Notes under the pieces: model-generated
What the model saw: the letters and a program-made list of their open reading frames with translations, nothing else
What the model was told of the DNA's origin: nothing
Databases searched by the model: none
In this document: positions 50,948 through 58,795 of the stretch, piece after piece
Numbering within the stretch: the first letter of the stretch is position 1
Layout of the letters: every line of letters begins with the position of its first letter
Source of the DNA: a virus
DNA: 64,000 nucleotides
Direction: 5' to 3' (one strand)
Virus record (IMG/VR): IMGVR_UViG_3300025645_004731
Span: 26,616-90,615 of that record
Made by a program: the position numbers and the translations under genes

Positions 50948-51126
50948 GCAAATAATTCACTATTTTGAAAAATAATTTCAGTATCAACTGAGGTAATATC
51001 ATCGCCCCAGTCCTCTACCATCTGTAATGCTGCATCAAATTTTGGATGATTGTAATCTTGTAGAATTTCGGCAAGTGCGCCAATCGTCGCGCCGATTGTG
51101 GTGGATTCGATTTCATTAATTTTCAC
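50944..51126 (-). CDS. Small protein (60 aa), GTG start
   Basis: GTG at 51126 with AAGGA 6 nt upstream, translating VKINEIESTTIGATIGALAE. Overlaps the upstream gene by 11 nt. The N-terminus resembles the MKINEI starts at 29-33 kb but the protein is too short to be sure. Confidence 0.5.
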   Translation of the reverse strand: MKINEIESTTIGATIGALAEILQDYNHPKFDAALQMVEDWGDDITSVDTEIIFQNSELFA

Positions 51127-51361
51127 TTGTATTTCCTTCAAGTTTGTTGATGATAAGGTTTTCACGGCGCTGTTCTAGCAACCGTGTTTCTGGTTCGTAT
51201 GCGCTACATTTGGCGAGTTTTGCTTCAATGTACCAATACAGTTCGTATAAATCTTTCTTACATTTCCACTTGGCATAACCATCCATGCGTGGGTCAGATT
51301 CGGCCCAGGCGATTTTATCCACCTCGGCCGCAATAATTGGAACATTCCAATCAATTATCAT
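51116..51361 (-). CDS. Small hypothetical protein
   Basis: An 81-residue protein (MIIDWNVPIIAAEVDKIAWA, KDLYELYWYIEAKL). Charged and helical; no family recognised. Coupled start. Confidence 0.5.
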   Translation of the reverse strand: MIIDWNVPIIAAEVDKIAWAESDPRMDGYAKWKCKKDLYELYWYIEAKLAKCSAYEPETRLLEQRRENLIINKLEGNTSEN

Positions 51362-51528
51362 CAGAACATAGTTTCCAGTTCATTCTCGAAGTCCTCTACC
51401 TCGCGAACTTTTGCTTTGAGCATTTTGCGCAGGCTATGAAGTGCTGCCCGCTTCTCGTCACTGGCACCCTCATCCAATGCTACAAGAACATTCTGTAGTG
51501 TTTCGATATCCTTAAAAGTGTCGATCAT
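51361..51528 (-). CDS. Small hypothetical protein
   Basis: ATG 51528 (ATGA overlap, GGAG upstream), 55 residues: MIDTFKDIETLQNVLVALDE. Helical, acidic. Confidence 0.5.
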   Translation of the reverse strand: MIDTFKDIETLQNVLVALDEGASDEKRAALHSLRKMLKAKVREVEDFENELETMF

Positions 51529-51710
51529 TCTAATTCTCCTTCTTCTGCCCATTTAATTTTTGTAATAGTATATTGGTCGACGCTCCATTTTTCAGGAGCA
51601 CCGTATTTTACAATGGATTTAGAAATTACTTGTGTTTCATCCATAGCATATTCGTAACCTAGGAAATTAGTATCTGCGCTTACCATCCATGTTCGTTCTA
51701 TAGCAAACAT
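51525..51710 (-). CDS. Small hypothetical protein
   Basis: A 61-residue protein (MFAIERTWMVSADTNFLGYE). Unknown function; coupled to neighbours. Confidence 0.5.
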   Translation of the reverse strand: MFAIERTWMVSADTNFLGYEYAMDETQVISKSIVKYGAPEKWSVDQYTITKIKWAEEGELE

Positions 51711-52219
51711 TATTGTACCGCCTTTACTGCTGCCGTATAGATTGGAGTATCTTTAACTTTGTCCATTACATCAAGCAGCATAGCCATCTCTTTGCGGTAT
51801 AATACATTGAAGCTAGGATCATTGGCACCAATGTCACCTGCGTTGTCTATGATGTCGGCACACTTAACGAACTGGGCCTCGTATGTTGCCTCCGCGCTAT
51901 GCTCTCTGTCCATTGCTTTACGTACTGCACGATTGCCGTCTTCAGGCACACTAACATCAGTAAGACCATCAACAATAAGTGCTACATCTGGACCAAACAT
52001 ATCTTGTATGTCTTCTATGCTTACGCCAGTATCTTCAACAACATCGTGCAAGTATGCAGCAGAAATCATATCATCCGTACCGCCACACTTTGAAACGGTT
52101 ACTGCGACACGAGCAGGGTGTACAATGTACGGCTCGTCCGTGTACTTACGCCGTTGACCAACAGCAGCGTGAGCCGCAGTTGCGTATGCGTATGCTGTTA
52201 GTGCTTGGAGTTCTATCAT
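51710..52219 (-). CDS. MESH1/SpoT-type HD phosphohydrolase
   Basis: A 169-residue protein matching single-domain SpoT hydrolases: RKYTDEPYIVHPARVAV (21-38), AAYLHDVVEDTGVS (HD at 58-59, ED at 62-63), FVKCADIIDN. No synthetase domain. Enzymes of this size hydrolyse (p)ppGpp or NADPH. Presence with MazG-like protein suggests manipulation of host stress signals. Confidence 0.85.
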   Translation of the reverse strand: MIELQALTAYAYATAAHAAVGQRRKYTDEPYIVHPARVAVTVSKCGGTDDMISAAYLHDVVEDTGVSIEDIQDMFGPDVALIVDGLTDVSVPEDGNRAVRKAMDREHSAEATYEAQFVKCADIIDNAGDIGANDPSFNVLYRKEMAMLLDVMDKVKDTPIYTAAVKAVQ

Positions 52220-52221
52220 GT

Positions 52222-52593
52222 TTATACAGTCTCCATTTCTACTTTTTTGAAACCCATAACTGCGACTTTGTAGACAACGCCATCAGCAACGAAGCGGTCA
52301 TTCATCATTGAACTACGCTGACCCATGCCGTCTGGACGCTGGCGAAGAACGGTAACATTCTCATTGTAGTCGCCGTTGTGGGCTGGCTCACCTTTGCGAG
52401 TAGGTAAATACTCTTCTTTGATTGACCAAGAACCCATTACATTGTTTGTCCAACGATAAGCATATTCAAGGCACTCTGTTTGGGTGCCGAATGCTGAGAT
52501 TTCTACGGGGATAGCAACTTCTGCTACTGGTGTGTAACCAAGAACTGTGCCTGTTTGATTGTCGAAGTCGGCGTGTTGTACGATGATTTTCAT
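52222..52593 (-). CDS. Early protein of unknown function
   Basis: ATG 52593, 123 residues (MKIIVQHADFDNQTGTVLGY). Beta-rich C-terminus. Early leader reading upstream was rejected as start. Confidence 0.55.
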   Translation of the reverse strand: MKIIVQHADFDNQTGTVLGYTPVAEVAIPVEISAFGTQTECLEYAYRWTNNVMGSWSIKEEYLPTRKGEPAHNGDYNENVTVLRQRPDGMGQRSSMMNDRFVADGVVYKVAVMGFKKVEMETV

Positions 52594-52625
52594 AGTGATT
52601 CTCTTTTCTCTGTTGCTATACATAT

Positions 52626-52654
52626 AATATACACCAAGGCGCCTTAGATGTCAA
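52626..52654 (-). promoter_or_regulatory. Operator-type early promoter
   Basis: -35 TTGACA (52654-52649), 17-bp spacer TCTAAGGCGCCTTGGTG, -10 TATATT (52631-52626). Confidence 0.85.
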
Positions 52655-52669
52655 GCACTAAATCACATA

Positions 52670-53524
52670 TTAATCATTTCTTTCTCCAACGCCCCAGCAT
52701 TTGTTTTCATGTTGTCTTAGATTTCCCTTACCTAAAATTTCTTTATTACAACAACTACAAATATAAGTGTTATCTGCTATCCACTCTGGACTATTCCTAG
52801 TATTAATGCGTTTTTGGTCTGCTTTTTGCCTAATCGATAAACCATCTTCTTCAGAAATGCTCATTGAATGAGCACCTTTGCGAGACGCGGCTTGATGAAT
52901 GGTTAACCCATTTTCTTGAATTTGAGATTTGGTTTTTTCACCTTTGATAGAAGATCGTTCGGCATTTGTTAACCCGTCGGGTCCAACCGTCATTTTAGTT
53001 ATTGAACATTTTTTACTTGCTTTTTCCATTGAAGTCGTCCCATCTTCGTCTGTTAAACGTTTTGTCATGACGCCCTTTTGCGCTGAAATTTTCCTCCCCA
53101 CTTCGCCCATAGTTTCTATTTGTTTTTTTCTACCTCTTTGAAATGAATTCAATCCATCTTTTCCTATAAGAAGTTTTTTCTCTATTATGCGATTCATTAT
53201 TTTAGGATTTTGCGCTGGATTTTCAATACCCCAATTATTGTTAGATTCGTTATAAAATAATGGGTTCATTGCTGCGTTTATTTTTTGAAGAAATCTTGTT
53301 TCAAAAGAAAGAGCATTATTCATATGTATTAATTTACAAACTTCGAATCTTTCGGTTCCATGTTCTTGAATAAGATCATTAATAATCGAAGATGAAGTGA
53401 AATAACCGTTTTCTTTCCAAAATAACGACGAATTTGCGTCCTTTCCATATTTTGAACCAGAATAATACTGACCTGTTACGATGTCACGTATTCTATAATA
53501 GTATTGAGAATAAATATTAGACAT
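52670..53524 (-). CDS. GIY-YIG-like endonuclease with 22-residue repeats and zinc finger
   Basis: A 284-residue protein. N-terminal diverged GIY-YIG domain (YYYRIRDIVTGQYYSGSKYG, SFETRFLQ with the likely Glu). Middle region with five D/E-x-(D/N)-G-L/T-T/S-x-x-x-x-x-x-K units at a 22-residue period (the first carries an extra 16 residues). C-terminal C2-HC-like zinc finger (CSCCNKEILGKGNLRQHENK C). Probable homing nuclease. It interrupts the early cluster between the ligase and 52.2 kb gene. Confidence 0.7.
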   Translation of the reverse strand: MSNIYSQYYYRIRDIVTGQYYSGSKYGKDANSSLFWKENGYFTSSSIINDLIQEHGTERFEVCKLIHMNNALSFETRFLQKINAAMNPLFYNESNNNWGIENPAQNPKIMNRIIEKKLLIGKDGLNSFQRGRKKQIETMGEVGRKISAQKGVMTKRLTDEDGTTSMEKASKKCSITKMTVGPDGLTNAERSSIKGEKTKSQIQENGLTIHQAASRKGAHSMSISEEDGLSIRQKADQKRINTRNSPEWIADNTYICSCCNKEILGKGNLRQHENKCWGVGERND

Positions 53525-53555
53525 AATGCATATACCTCCGTGTTTGCATTGTGGT

Positions 53556-53590
53556 GAAAGGAGATGTTACTTGGCGGTTCATCTCCTTTC
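53556..53590. repeat. 11-bp perfect inverted repeat
   Basis: Arms GAAAGGAGATG (53556-53566) and CATCTCCTTTC (53580-53590) with a 13-nt loop. No T-run on either strand. Lies in the 5' leader of the endonuclease gene and after the ligase stop; may stabilise or end transcripts. Confidence 0.5.
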
Positions 53591-53592
53591 TC

Positions 53593-53600
53593 TTATTTAT
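53593..53600 (-). promoter_or_regulatory. Possible late promoter of the endonuclease
   Basis: TGAATAAATAAG directly after the ligase stop. T4 homing endonucleases are often expressed from late promoters, but this is a single motif. Confidence 0.35.
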
Positions 53601-54758
53601 TCAATAATCTCTTACACCAACGCCCCACGCGATCACAACTGGAAATCGAGGAATTCCATCGGGTGTGGGAGTAAAGTAACGCAGTGTGGCCCATGTTGGT
53701 TTTTCGTCTGATTCGAATAGTTCCTTCAACTTTTTCTGTGTACCCTTGACACCAGCGCCGACAAATCTGCCGTCCGGCATTTCAAGAACAAACCGCTTAA
53801 CGCAGCCAGACCAATTTCCCTGACCTTCTTCTACGCTAATAACTTTGAATTCTTCAGTGATAAACTCTTTCCGTTTTAGCAGACTGCCGCTGCGTTTGTT
53901 TGGTTCATACACCTTATTTCGGCGCAACATTTGGCCTTCCCAGCCACTTTCAAGATAGTCGGCATAAAGAGAATTACAGTGGTCGTCGTCCATTACAAAG
54001 ACGGTAGGCACCTCAATCACCATCTTATTACTTTTTTTACTATGACCAATCATTATTACGATTTTCTTATGGCGTTCACTGAATTCAATATCTGGATTTT
54101 GCTTGTCGTACATATCATAAACATGATACTGTACCAGCTTTGCCGTCGTTTCGAAGAATTCATCGGTCAACTTGGTAGTCCGTCGAACCATGCTAGTGAT
54201 CTCGTTGAAGTTATCTTTGTAGACATGATTATAAAGTTCGCCATCTAGAATCAAGTCGGGGTGTTCTTCGAAGATAGGAGCAAGTTCCTGTTCAATATGT
54301 GGAATACTAATAATACGTTTACCGCTGCGTGACCATACTCCGTCGGCACGGGCGATACAGCGAATACCATCCAACTTGGGCTGAGAATAAATCTTCTTCT
54401 CGGTATACTGAAGAGGCTCTTTTAGTTTAGCATAATCAGCCGCCAACATAGGCTCAAACTTGGTGTAACTATCAACGGCGGCGACATCATCAAAGTATTC
54501 TTTTTCGATATTGATATCCCAAACACTTTGTGCCTCGGATTGTGCCTGTCGGTGACTATTCGTGGCATTTGATCGACCAACGTTTTTGGCTTCACTCAAA
54601 TTCCATACACTAGTAACTTTCTTGCCATCAACAAGTCCAGAGATGGTACGAGTACCAGCAATATCATCGTCGTCCCATCCAACCTGTACGGTCCATTCTC
54701 GTACCTTGCCTTTTGAATCTCGTTTATAGAGTGTCGGCAATGAAGAAATATTCATCAT
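53601..54758 (-). CDS. ATP-dependent DNA ligase
   Basis: A 385-residue protein. N-terminal region with a WGR-like element (RDSKGKVREWTVQVGW), then nucleotidyltransferase motifs: SQPKLDGIRCIARADG (Lys128 as adenylated residue), LDGELYNHVY, GWEGQMLRRNKVYEPNKRS, LLKRKEF, and a short OB domain. Should seal nicks using ATP. Confidence 0.9.
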   Translation of the reverse strand: MMNISSLPTLYKRDSKGKVREWTVQVGWDDDDIAGTRTISGLVDGKKVTSVWNLSEAKNVGRSNATNSHRQAQSEAQSVWDINIEKEYFDDVAAVDSYTKFEPMLAADYAKLKEPLQYTEKKIYSQPKLDGIRCIARADGVWSRSGKRIISIPHIEQELAPIFEEHPDLILDGELYNHVYKDNFNEITSMVRRTTKLTDEFFETTAKLVQYHVYDMYDKQNPDIEFSERHKKIVIMIGHSKKSNKMVIEVPTVFVMDDDHCNSLYADYLESGWEGQMLRRNKVYEPNKRSGSLLKRKEFITEEFKVISVEEGQGNWSGCVKRFVLEMPDGRFVGAGVKGTQKKLKELFESDEKPTWATLRYFTPTPDGIPRFPVVIAWGVGVRDY

Positions 54759-54761
54759 ATC

Positions 54762-55205
54762 TTATGATCCTGTTTCTAGTGACAATGTGCCGTCGTCTTG
54801 AAGCTCAAAGTTTTCGATGTAATGGTGATGTGTGCCGCTCTGCTTGATACAGCTATTAGCAGCCGCCCAAAGGTCTTGAACACTACCGCTTGCTGCGAAT
54901 GCTGATACTTCTGCTTCTGTACGCTTGCCGCTATCCATCAGGTCAGCCCACAGGTCGTCTTGTGTAGAACCAGGACGAACAAATGTATATACTACACGGT
55001 ACTGCTTATTGCCTAACAACATCTTATCAGCAGACATACAGCCACCATCCCAAATGCTCCAAGTGCTGTCCATGTTGAGTTCATCACGGAGTTCGTCGAA
55101 GTGTCTCATAGCAAGTGTGTCAGCATCTACATCTGTGAATACAACATCTTCCATTGCGATTGTTTCTGCGTCTACATCTGTGAATTGTACATTCGAATCA
55201 AACAT
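54762..55205 (-). CDS. Early protein with N-terminal 15-residue duplication
   Basis: A 147-residue acidic protein. Residues 8-34 duplicate FTDVDAETIAM as FTDVDADTLAM. Cysteine and histidine pairs in the middle (CMSADK, CIKQSGTHHHY) could bind metal. No family recognised. Confidence 0.55.
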   Translation of the reverse strand: MFDSNVQFTDVDAETIAMEDVVFTDVDADTLAMRHFDELRDELNMDSTWSIWDGGCMSADKMLLGNKQYRVVYTFVRPGSTQDDLWADLMDSGKRTEAEVSAFAASGSVQDLWAAANSCIKQSGTHHHYIENFELQDDGTLSLETGS

Positions 55206-55239
55206 TATATTACCTCGTTTTGTTTCTGTCTATACTGCA

Positions 55240-55268
55240 GTTATACACCAAGGCACCTTGGTTGTCAA
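55240..55268 (-). promoter_or_regulatory. Operator-type early promoter
   Basis: -35 TTGACA (55268-55263), 17-bp spacer ACCAAGGTGCCTTGGTG with perfect dyad arms, -10 TATAAC (55245-55240). Confidence 0.9.
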
Positions 55269-55296
55269 GTGTTAATTTGCCTTTTAGCGAATTAAT

Positions 55297-55692
55297 TTAC
55301 GCTGCTTTCTCTGTGAACATATGGGGCGCGTTGATCATGCCAATAGCAACATCAAACAAGCCCAGGGCAACTCGTGTGCGCTGCGGAACATTGTGTTCTA
55401 CTAAGTGTGCGCTAGTGTCACGCATAAAGCATTTAATTGGGTCTTTGTGATCGTTGGTAAGATCGGTGCTATATTTCTTGTCAATTAAGTTTTCATAAGC
55501 CCGCCGCGCTTTAAACATTTCTTTCAAGTGTGTCCTATTCAGACGCTTGTTGCTGATCAACTCCTTGGATGCAAGAAGCATATCTTCTTCTGCTGAACTA
55601 ACATTATAGTTGGCATTTGAGTTCAATTCAATTACAACTTCAGCTAGTTTAACAAATACGTTTACGGTGGCGTTTGTGTTAAGTTTTGACAT
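55297..55692 (-). CDS. Early protein of unknown function
   Basis: A 131-residue protein (MSKLNTNATVNVFVKLAEVV). Helical, with a C-terminal LFDVAIGMINAPHMF stretch. No family recognised. Confidence 0.55.
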   Translation of the reverse strand: MSKLNTNATVNVFVKLAEVVIELNSNANYNVSSAEEDMLLASKELISNKRLNRTHLKEMFKARRAYENLIDKKYSTDLTNDHKDPIKCFMRDTSAHLVEHNVPQRTRVALGLFDVAIGMINAPHMFTEKAA

Positions 55693-55736
55693 GGTGATTC
55701 TCTTTTCTATGTTGTTCTGTTTGTTTCTATACTGCA

Positions 55737-55765
55737 GTTATACACCAAGGCACCTTGGTTGTCAA
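55737..55765 (-). promoter_or_regulatory. Operator-type early promoter
   Basis: -35 TTGACA (55765-55760), spacer identical to that at 55.25 kb, -10 TATAAC (55742-55737). Confidence 0.9.
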
Positions 55766-55791
55766 GTGTTAATTTGCGTTTTTTGAAATTA

Positions 55792-56157
55792 TTATAAGCC
55801 AGCCCAGCTAATCTTGTATTTGCTGAAGATATTGCCACGAGAAAAGTTGCGAACTGGTGAATTAAATCCAGCAGGTTTAAGAATATCACCACGCTTGAAT
55901 TTCGCATCATTGTCACAGTTGACAACAAAACCCCAAACACATCCTCCATTACGTTGAGTAATTTTGATGTACTTTTTGCCTTCTGAGAAACCAATATCTG
56001 TATTAAATTCTTCGATCATTTTCAGGCGAATATCACTCACAGATTTGCCAGAACGCAAGGACCAAGTTGAATAATCTTCTTTAATAGCCTCTATCAATTC
56101 TTGAACTGCTACTTCGGTTACAATTTCAACTGCTTCTGGTGTCATGATATGTGTCAT
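55792..56157 (-). CDS. Early protein of unknown function
   Basis: ATG 56157, 121 residues (MTHIMTPEAVEIVTEVAVQE). C-terminus is basic and beta-like (CVWGFVVNCDNDAKFKRGDI). No family recognised. Confidence 0.55.
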   Translation of the reverse strand: MTHIMTPEAVEIVTEVAVQELIEAIKEDYSTWSLRSGKSVSDIRLKMIEEFNTDIGFSEGKKYIKITQRNGGCVWGFVVNCDNDAKFKRGDILKPAGFNSPVRNFSRGNIFSKYKISWAGL

Positions 56158-56189
56158 AGTGATTCTCTTTTCTCTGTTGCTATACATAT

Positions 56190-56218
56190 AATATACACCA
56201 AGGTATCTTGGTTGTCAA
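56190..56218 (-). promoter_or_regulatory. Operator-type early promoter
   Basis: -35 TTGACA (56218-56213), 17-bp spacer ACCAAGATACCTTGGTG, -10 TATATT (56195-56190). Confidence 0.85.
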
Positions 56219-56219
56219 G

Positions 56220-56247
56220 TGAAAAGCGCCCCGAAAGGCGATTTTAT
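56220..56247 (-). terminator. Short terminator after dam
   Basis: CGCC-TTTCGG-GGCG hairpin (UUCG-type loop) followed by CTTTT on the minus strand. It directly abuts the -35 box of the next promoter. Confidence 0.6.
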
Positions 56248-56274
56248 GTAAAAATTATTCAATCCGAAGGGCGA

Positions 56275-57081
56275 TTATTTTATACCATTCCACACCGCGA
56301 ATATCTCAGATGCTTTTTTCCTAGACCCAGCAGAAGCAGAGATACTTCTAGTTACCGAAATTTGTTGAAACTTTGCGCCCTTATACAATGTTCGTGCCAT
56401 CGGAACATCGTGATTGGAAACAACGACTCTGACACCATTGCTTGCCAATGATTGGCAAATATCTGCCAACTCTTCTTGCTGTTCCATGCTAAATCCTTCT
56501 TTGGTGTAAGCAGTGAAATTCGCAGTCTCAGACGCGGGAAGATACGGAGGGTCAAAATAAACAACATCTCCTTCACCCAAATCGGTGTAATAAGATGGAT
56601 CATTGAACGATGTATTTTTGAATGTTACACCACTAAACTTGTTCTTGAAATTTTTTATTTCTTCTTCTGGGAAATGTACTTTGTCATACGCACCAAATGG
56701 TGAATTGTAATTTCCACTTTTATTATATCGTGTTAGTCCGTTGAAACAATGTCTGTTCAAATACAAAAACAAGTAAGGTGAACGAGTTTCATTGAACTCG
56801 TCTCGTATCTTATTGAACTTTTCTCGGTCTATGCCATTAATGTAATACTGCTTGGCGGTGTCTATAAAATTCTCGTCAAATAAAACCGCATTGTATAAAT
56901 CGATGATGTCAGAGTTAATATCTCCAATTCTATATTCAGTTGCGGAGGTGTTCAAGGACACGACAAAAGAACCGCCAAACGGTTCAACAAATGTATTTGG
57001 GTTGCCGATGTGTTGCTGCAACGCATCCATAACACGAATTTTATTGCCTAGCCATTTTAGTATTGATTTTTTATATGTCAT
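56275..57081 (-). CDS. dam: DNA adenine methylase (Dam, D12 class)
   Basis: ATG 57081, 268 residues. MTYKKSILKWLGNKIRVMDA (KWxGxK, motif X/I), VEPFGGSFVVSLN (motif I), RFNGLTRYN-like (CFNGLTRYNKSGNYNSPFG), and DPPY in VVYFDPPYLPASE (motif IV). All motifs of GATC-type Dam enzymes are present. Another start 27 nt upstream is less likely since it has no ribosome-binding site and alters the conserved N-terminus. Confidence 0.92.
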   Translation of the reverse strand: MTYKKSILKWLGNKIRVMDALQQHIGNPNTFVEPFGGSFVVSLNTSATEYRIGDINSDIIDLYNAVLFDENFIDTAKQYYINGIDREKFNKIRDEFNETRSPYLFLYLNRHCFNGLTRYNKSGNYNSPFGAYDKVHFPEEEIKNFKNKFSGVTFKNTSFNDPSYYTDLGEGDVVYFDPPYLPASETANFTAYTKEGFSMEQQEELADICQSLASNGVRVVVSNHDVPMARTLYKGAKFQQISVTRSISASAGSRKKASEIFAVWNGIK

Positions 57082-57116
57082 AAAGTTAGTATACCCTATA
57101 TAATGCATTTTTGCAA
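57081..57116 (-). promoter_or_regulatory. Sigma70-type promoter directly before dam (possible leaderless start)
   Basis: -35 TTGCAA (57116-57111), 17-bp spacer, -10 TATACT (57093-57088). The predicted +1 falls on the dam start codon. Confidence 0.5.
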
Positions 57117-57148
57117 TGGTATTTATTTACGTTCAAGATCATAGTCAT
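57086..57148 (-). CDS. Possible 20-residue leader peptide before dam
   Basis: ATG at 57148 after the early-promoter leader opens MTMILNVNKYHCKNALYRVY and stops 5 nt before the dam ATG. Could be a translated leader or a remnant. Low confidence. Confidence 0.3.
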   Translation of the reverse strand: MTMILNVNKYHCKNALYRVY

Positions 57149-57180
57149 AGTGATTCTCTTTTCTCTGTTGCTATACATAT

Positions 57181-57209
57181 AATATACACTAAGTTACCTC
57201 GGTTGTCAA
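57181..57209 (-). promoter_or_regulatory. Operator-type early promoter (dyad decayed)
   Basis: -35 TTGACA (57209-57204), 17-bp spacer ACCGAGGTAACTTAGTG, -10 TATATT (57186-57181). Confidence 0.75.
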
Positions 57210-57211
57210 GC

Positions 57212-57241
57212 AAAAAGCGCAACAATAAATGCTGCGCTTTC
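57212..57241 (-). terminator. Rho-independent terminator, cassette copy 2
   Basis: Same stem as at 50.2 kb (57214-57221 with 57233-57240), T-run on the minus strand. Ends the methyltransferase transcript and abuts the next promoter. Confidence 0.85.
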
Positions 57242-57266
57242 AATAACTTATAAAATAGTCTGAGAT

Positions 57267-57740
57267 TTATTCGAATAAACTATTAAAGTGTTCCTGTTTT
57301 TGTTGTTCTTTCACTTCATCGTCGTATGGATGCGAATCGTCAAAGCGATAATGATAGCGTAGTCCGTCGGCACACACAATATTCTGCTCCACGATATGGC
57401 GTAGATCCTCTCGCCCACATAGCAATCTGTCCTGACACAATTTAACATTGTCTGGCATTAGGTCTACGCCATAAGTGGTGCTTAACGCAGTTTCAAAGTC
57501 ATGCTCGTTTTGTAGTTTGCGATATAACACACTAGCGAGAAACTGACCGTCACCACACGCTGGGTCTAGGAATGTTTTGGTAGAATCAATAAACAATTCA
57601 GCATCCATCTTGTCTAGTATTTCTTCTACAAGAGGAGTAGGTGTAAACACCTCGCCAGTTGCCTTAACACGACTATGCTCACGGTCTGTGCCGCTCATAT
57701 ATTCTCTGTCGAATAAGTGACTGTGTATATCAGTAATCAT
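57267..57740 (-). CDS. N6-methylase N-terminal-type protein (SAM-binding half)
   Basis: A 157-residue protein: GEVFTPTPLVEEILDKM (motif X) and FLDPACGDGQFLASVLYRKL (motif I), YGVDLMPDNVKLCQDRL (motif II). This is the SAM-binding half of an Eco57I/N6 methylase; the catalytic NPPY is missing. The adjacent upstream gene has NPPY but no motif I, so the two may work together as a split enzyme. Ends in an acidic tail. Confidence 0.75.
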   Translation of the reverse strand: MITDIHSHLFDREYMSGTDREHSRVKATGEVFTPTPLVEEILDKMDAELFIDSTKTFLDPACGDGQFLASVLYRKLQNEHDFETALSTTYGVDLMPDNVKLCQDRLLCGREDLRHIVEQNIVCADGLRYHYRFDDSHPYDDEVKEQQKQEHFNSLFE

Positions 57741-58524
57741 AGTTATCCATTCTGATGCTTTTCATTGCTCCTAGTGTCATGTTATTCATTCCTCCACATG
57801 CGCCCAATGCTTGACTTACAAATTCGGGCGTTTTCATATATTCAGTCAGATATTTTGCTTCTTCGTGTGTGTCCACAAACGCCAGGTTTACTCCATTAGT
57901 AGCTACTGCTGTTCCGTCACATATCACGATTTCAGTATTTGTCCAACCATCACGCTGAATCTGTTGTGGCATAATGACAGCATAACCATCCTGCGGAAAA
58001 AACTTCAACGTAGAAATATTTTCACTTGTCGTTGACTGTGTTAATCCTTTGCCGTTTATTTTATGGTAAACAGTATAAGGACCAGGCGTATCAGTCAACA
58101 AGTGCTTTTCTGTTGTCACGTTTACTTTGCCTTTCGCCCATTTAACTTTTTGTTCTGGAAGTTCTTTCAAATCTGCCCAGTCGATGTGCTCAACGTTAGT
58201 CTCGCTATTATCTTTTATTAAGCACCACGTTGATATATTGACATCAAACGTGCCATCATCTACTGACATTATCTTATTCGTGTTCTCTCGGATAAAGGAG
58301 TTAAATATGGTGTGCTGTCTACTAGTGTTCGGCACAATCATTATCACAGTATCCGCCATTGCTGTCGCCATTTTGTAAAACGCCGGGTATAGGTTGGGCG
58401 CTCTGCCTTTTTTACCAGTTTTATTTCCTGCTAAACTATAGGGTGGGTTGGCTACTATTGCATCGAATTGTACGTCCTTCAAATCAAAAAACTCCTGGTA
58501 TGTAATGTAGTTTATATCTAACAT
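57730..58524 (-). CDS. N6-methylase catalytic-half protein (NPPY type)
   Basis: ATG 58524, 264 residues. NPPY at 26-29 (FDAIVANPPYSLAGN). Downstream is a target-recognition-like region with no SAM-binding motif I. It overlaps the SAM-binding gene downstream by 11 nt. The 5' end is nearly identical in DNA to part of the gene at 59.3 kb, suggesting recombination. A longer start (58590) is possible. Confidence 0.7.
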   Translation of the reverse strand: MLDINYITYQEFFDLKDVQFDAIVANPPYSLAGNKTGKKGRAPNLYPAFYKMATAMADTVIMIVPNTSRQHTIFNSFIRENTNKIMSVDDGTFDVNISTWCLIKDNSETNVEHIDWADLKELPEQKVKWAKGKVNVTTEKHLLTDTPGPYTVYHKINGKGLTQSTTSENISTLKFFPQDGYAVIMPQQIQRDGWTNTEIVICDGTAVATNGVNLAFVDTHEEAKYLTEYMKTPEFVSQALGACGGMNNMTLGAMKSIRMDNYDY

Positions 58525-58795
58525 AATTTTCAAACAACTCCTTAACTTCGTCATTAGTCCATTTTTTATTTTTATCAAACGGCGGAACATATTTTAAAGC
58601 ATCATTAAACCCTGTATTATATAATTTTTTCCACTTATCCATGTGATCTAAAAAATACTGGCTGAATAAAAATGATTTAATGTTTTCTATCTGCTCGTCG
58701 TTTTCTATTTCTATAATAACATATTGTGTTTCAAAGTCTAAGTGCGATATTTGAATAATCTCTTCTTTAAAACTTTTACTTCTAGAAATGCTCAT
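58484..58795 (-). CDS. Methyltransferase C-terminal fragment-like protein
   Basis: A 103-residue protein with FLFSQYFLDHMDKWKKLYNT and DALKYVPPFDKNKKWTNDEV, a pattern found at the C-termini of Eco57I-like methylases. It has no catalytic motif. Overlaps the next gene by 41 nt; its last codons run over the duplicated DNA. May be the detached C-terminus of the 58.8-59.5 kb gene. Confidence 0.55.
   Translation of the reverse strand: MSISRSKSFKEEIIQISHLDFETQYVIIEIENDEQIENIKSFLFSQYFLDHMDKWKKLYNTGFNDALKYVPPFDKNKKWTNDEVKELFENYVRYKLHYIPGVF

Noticed and set aside
53556-53590. Rho-independent terminator after the ligase
   Set aside because: The hairpin is strong but no T-run follows on either strand.
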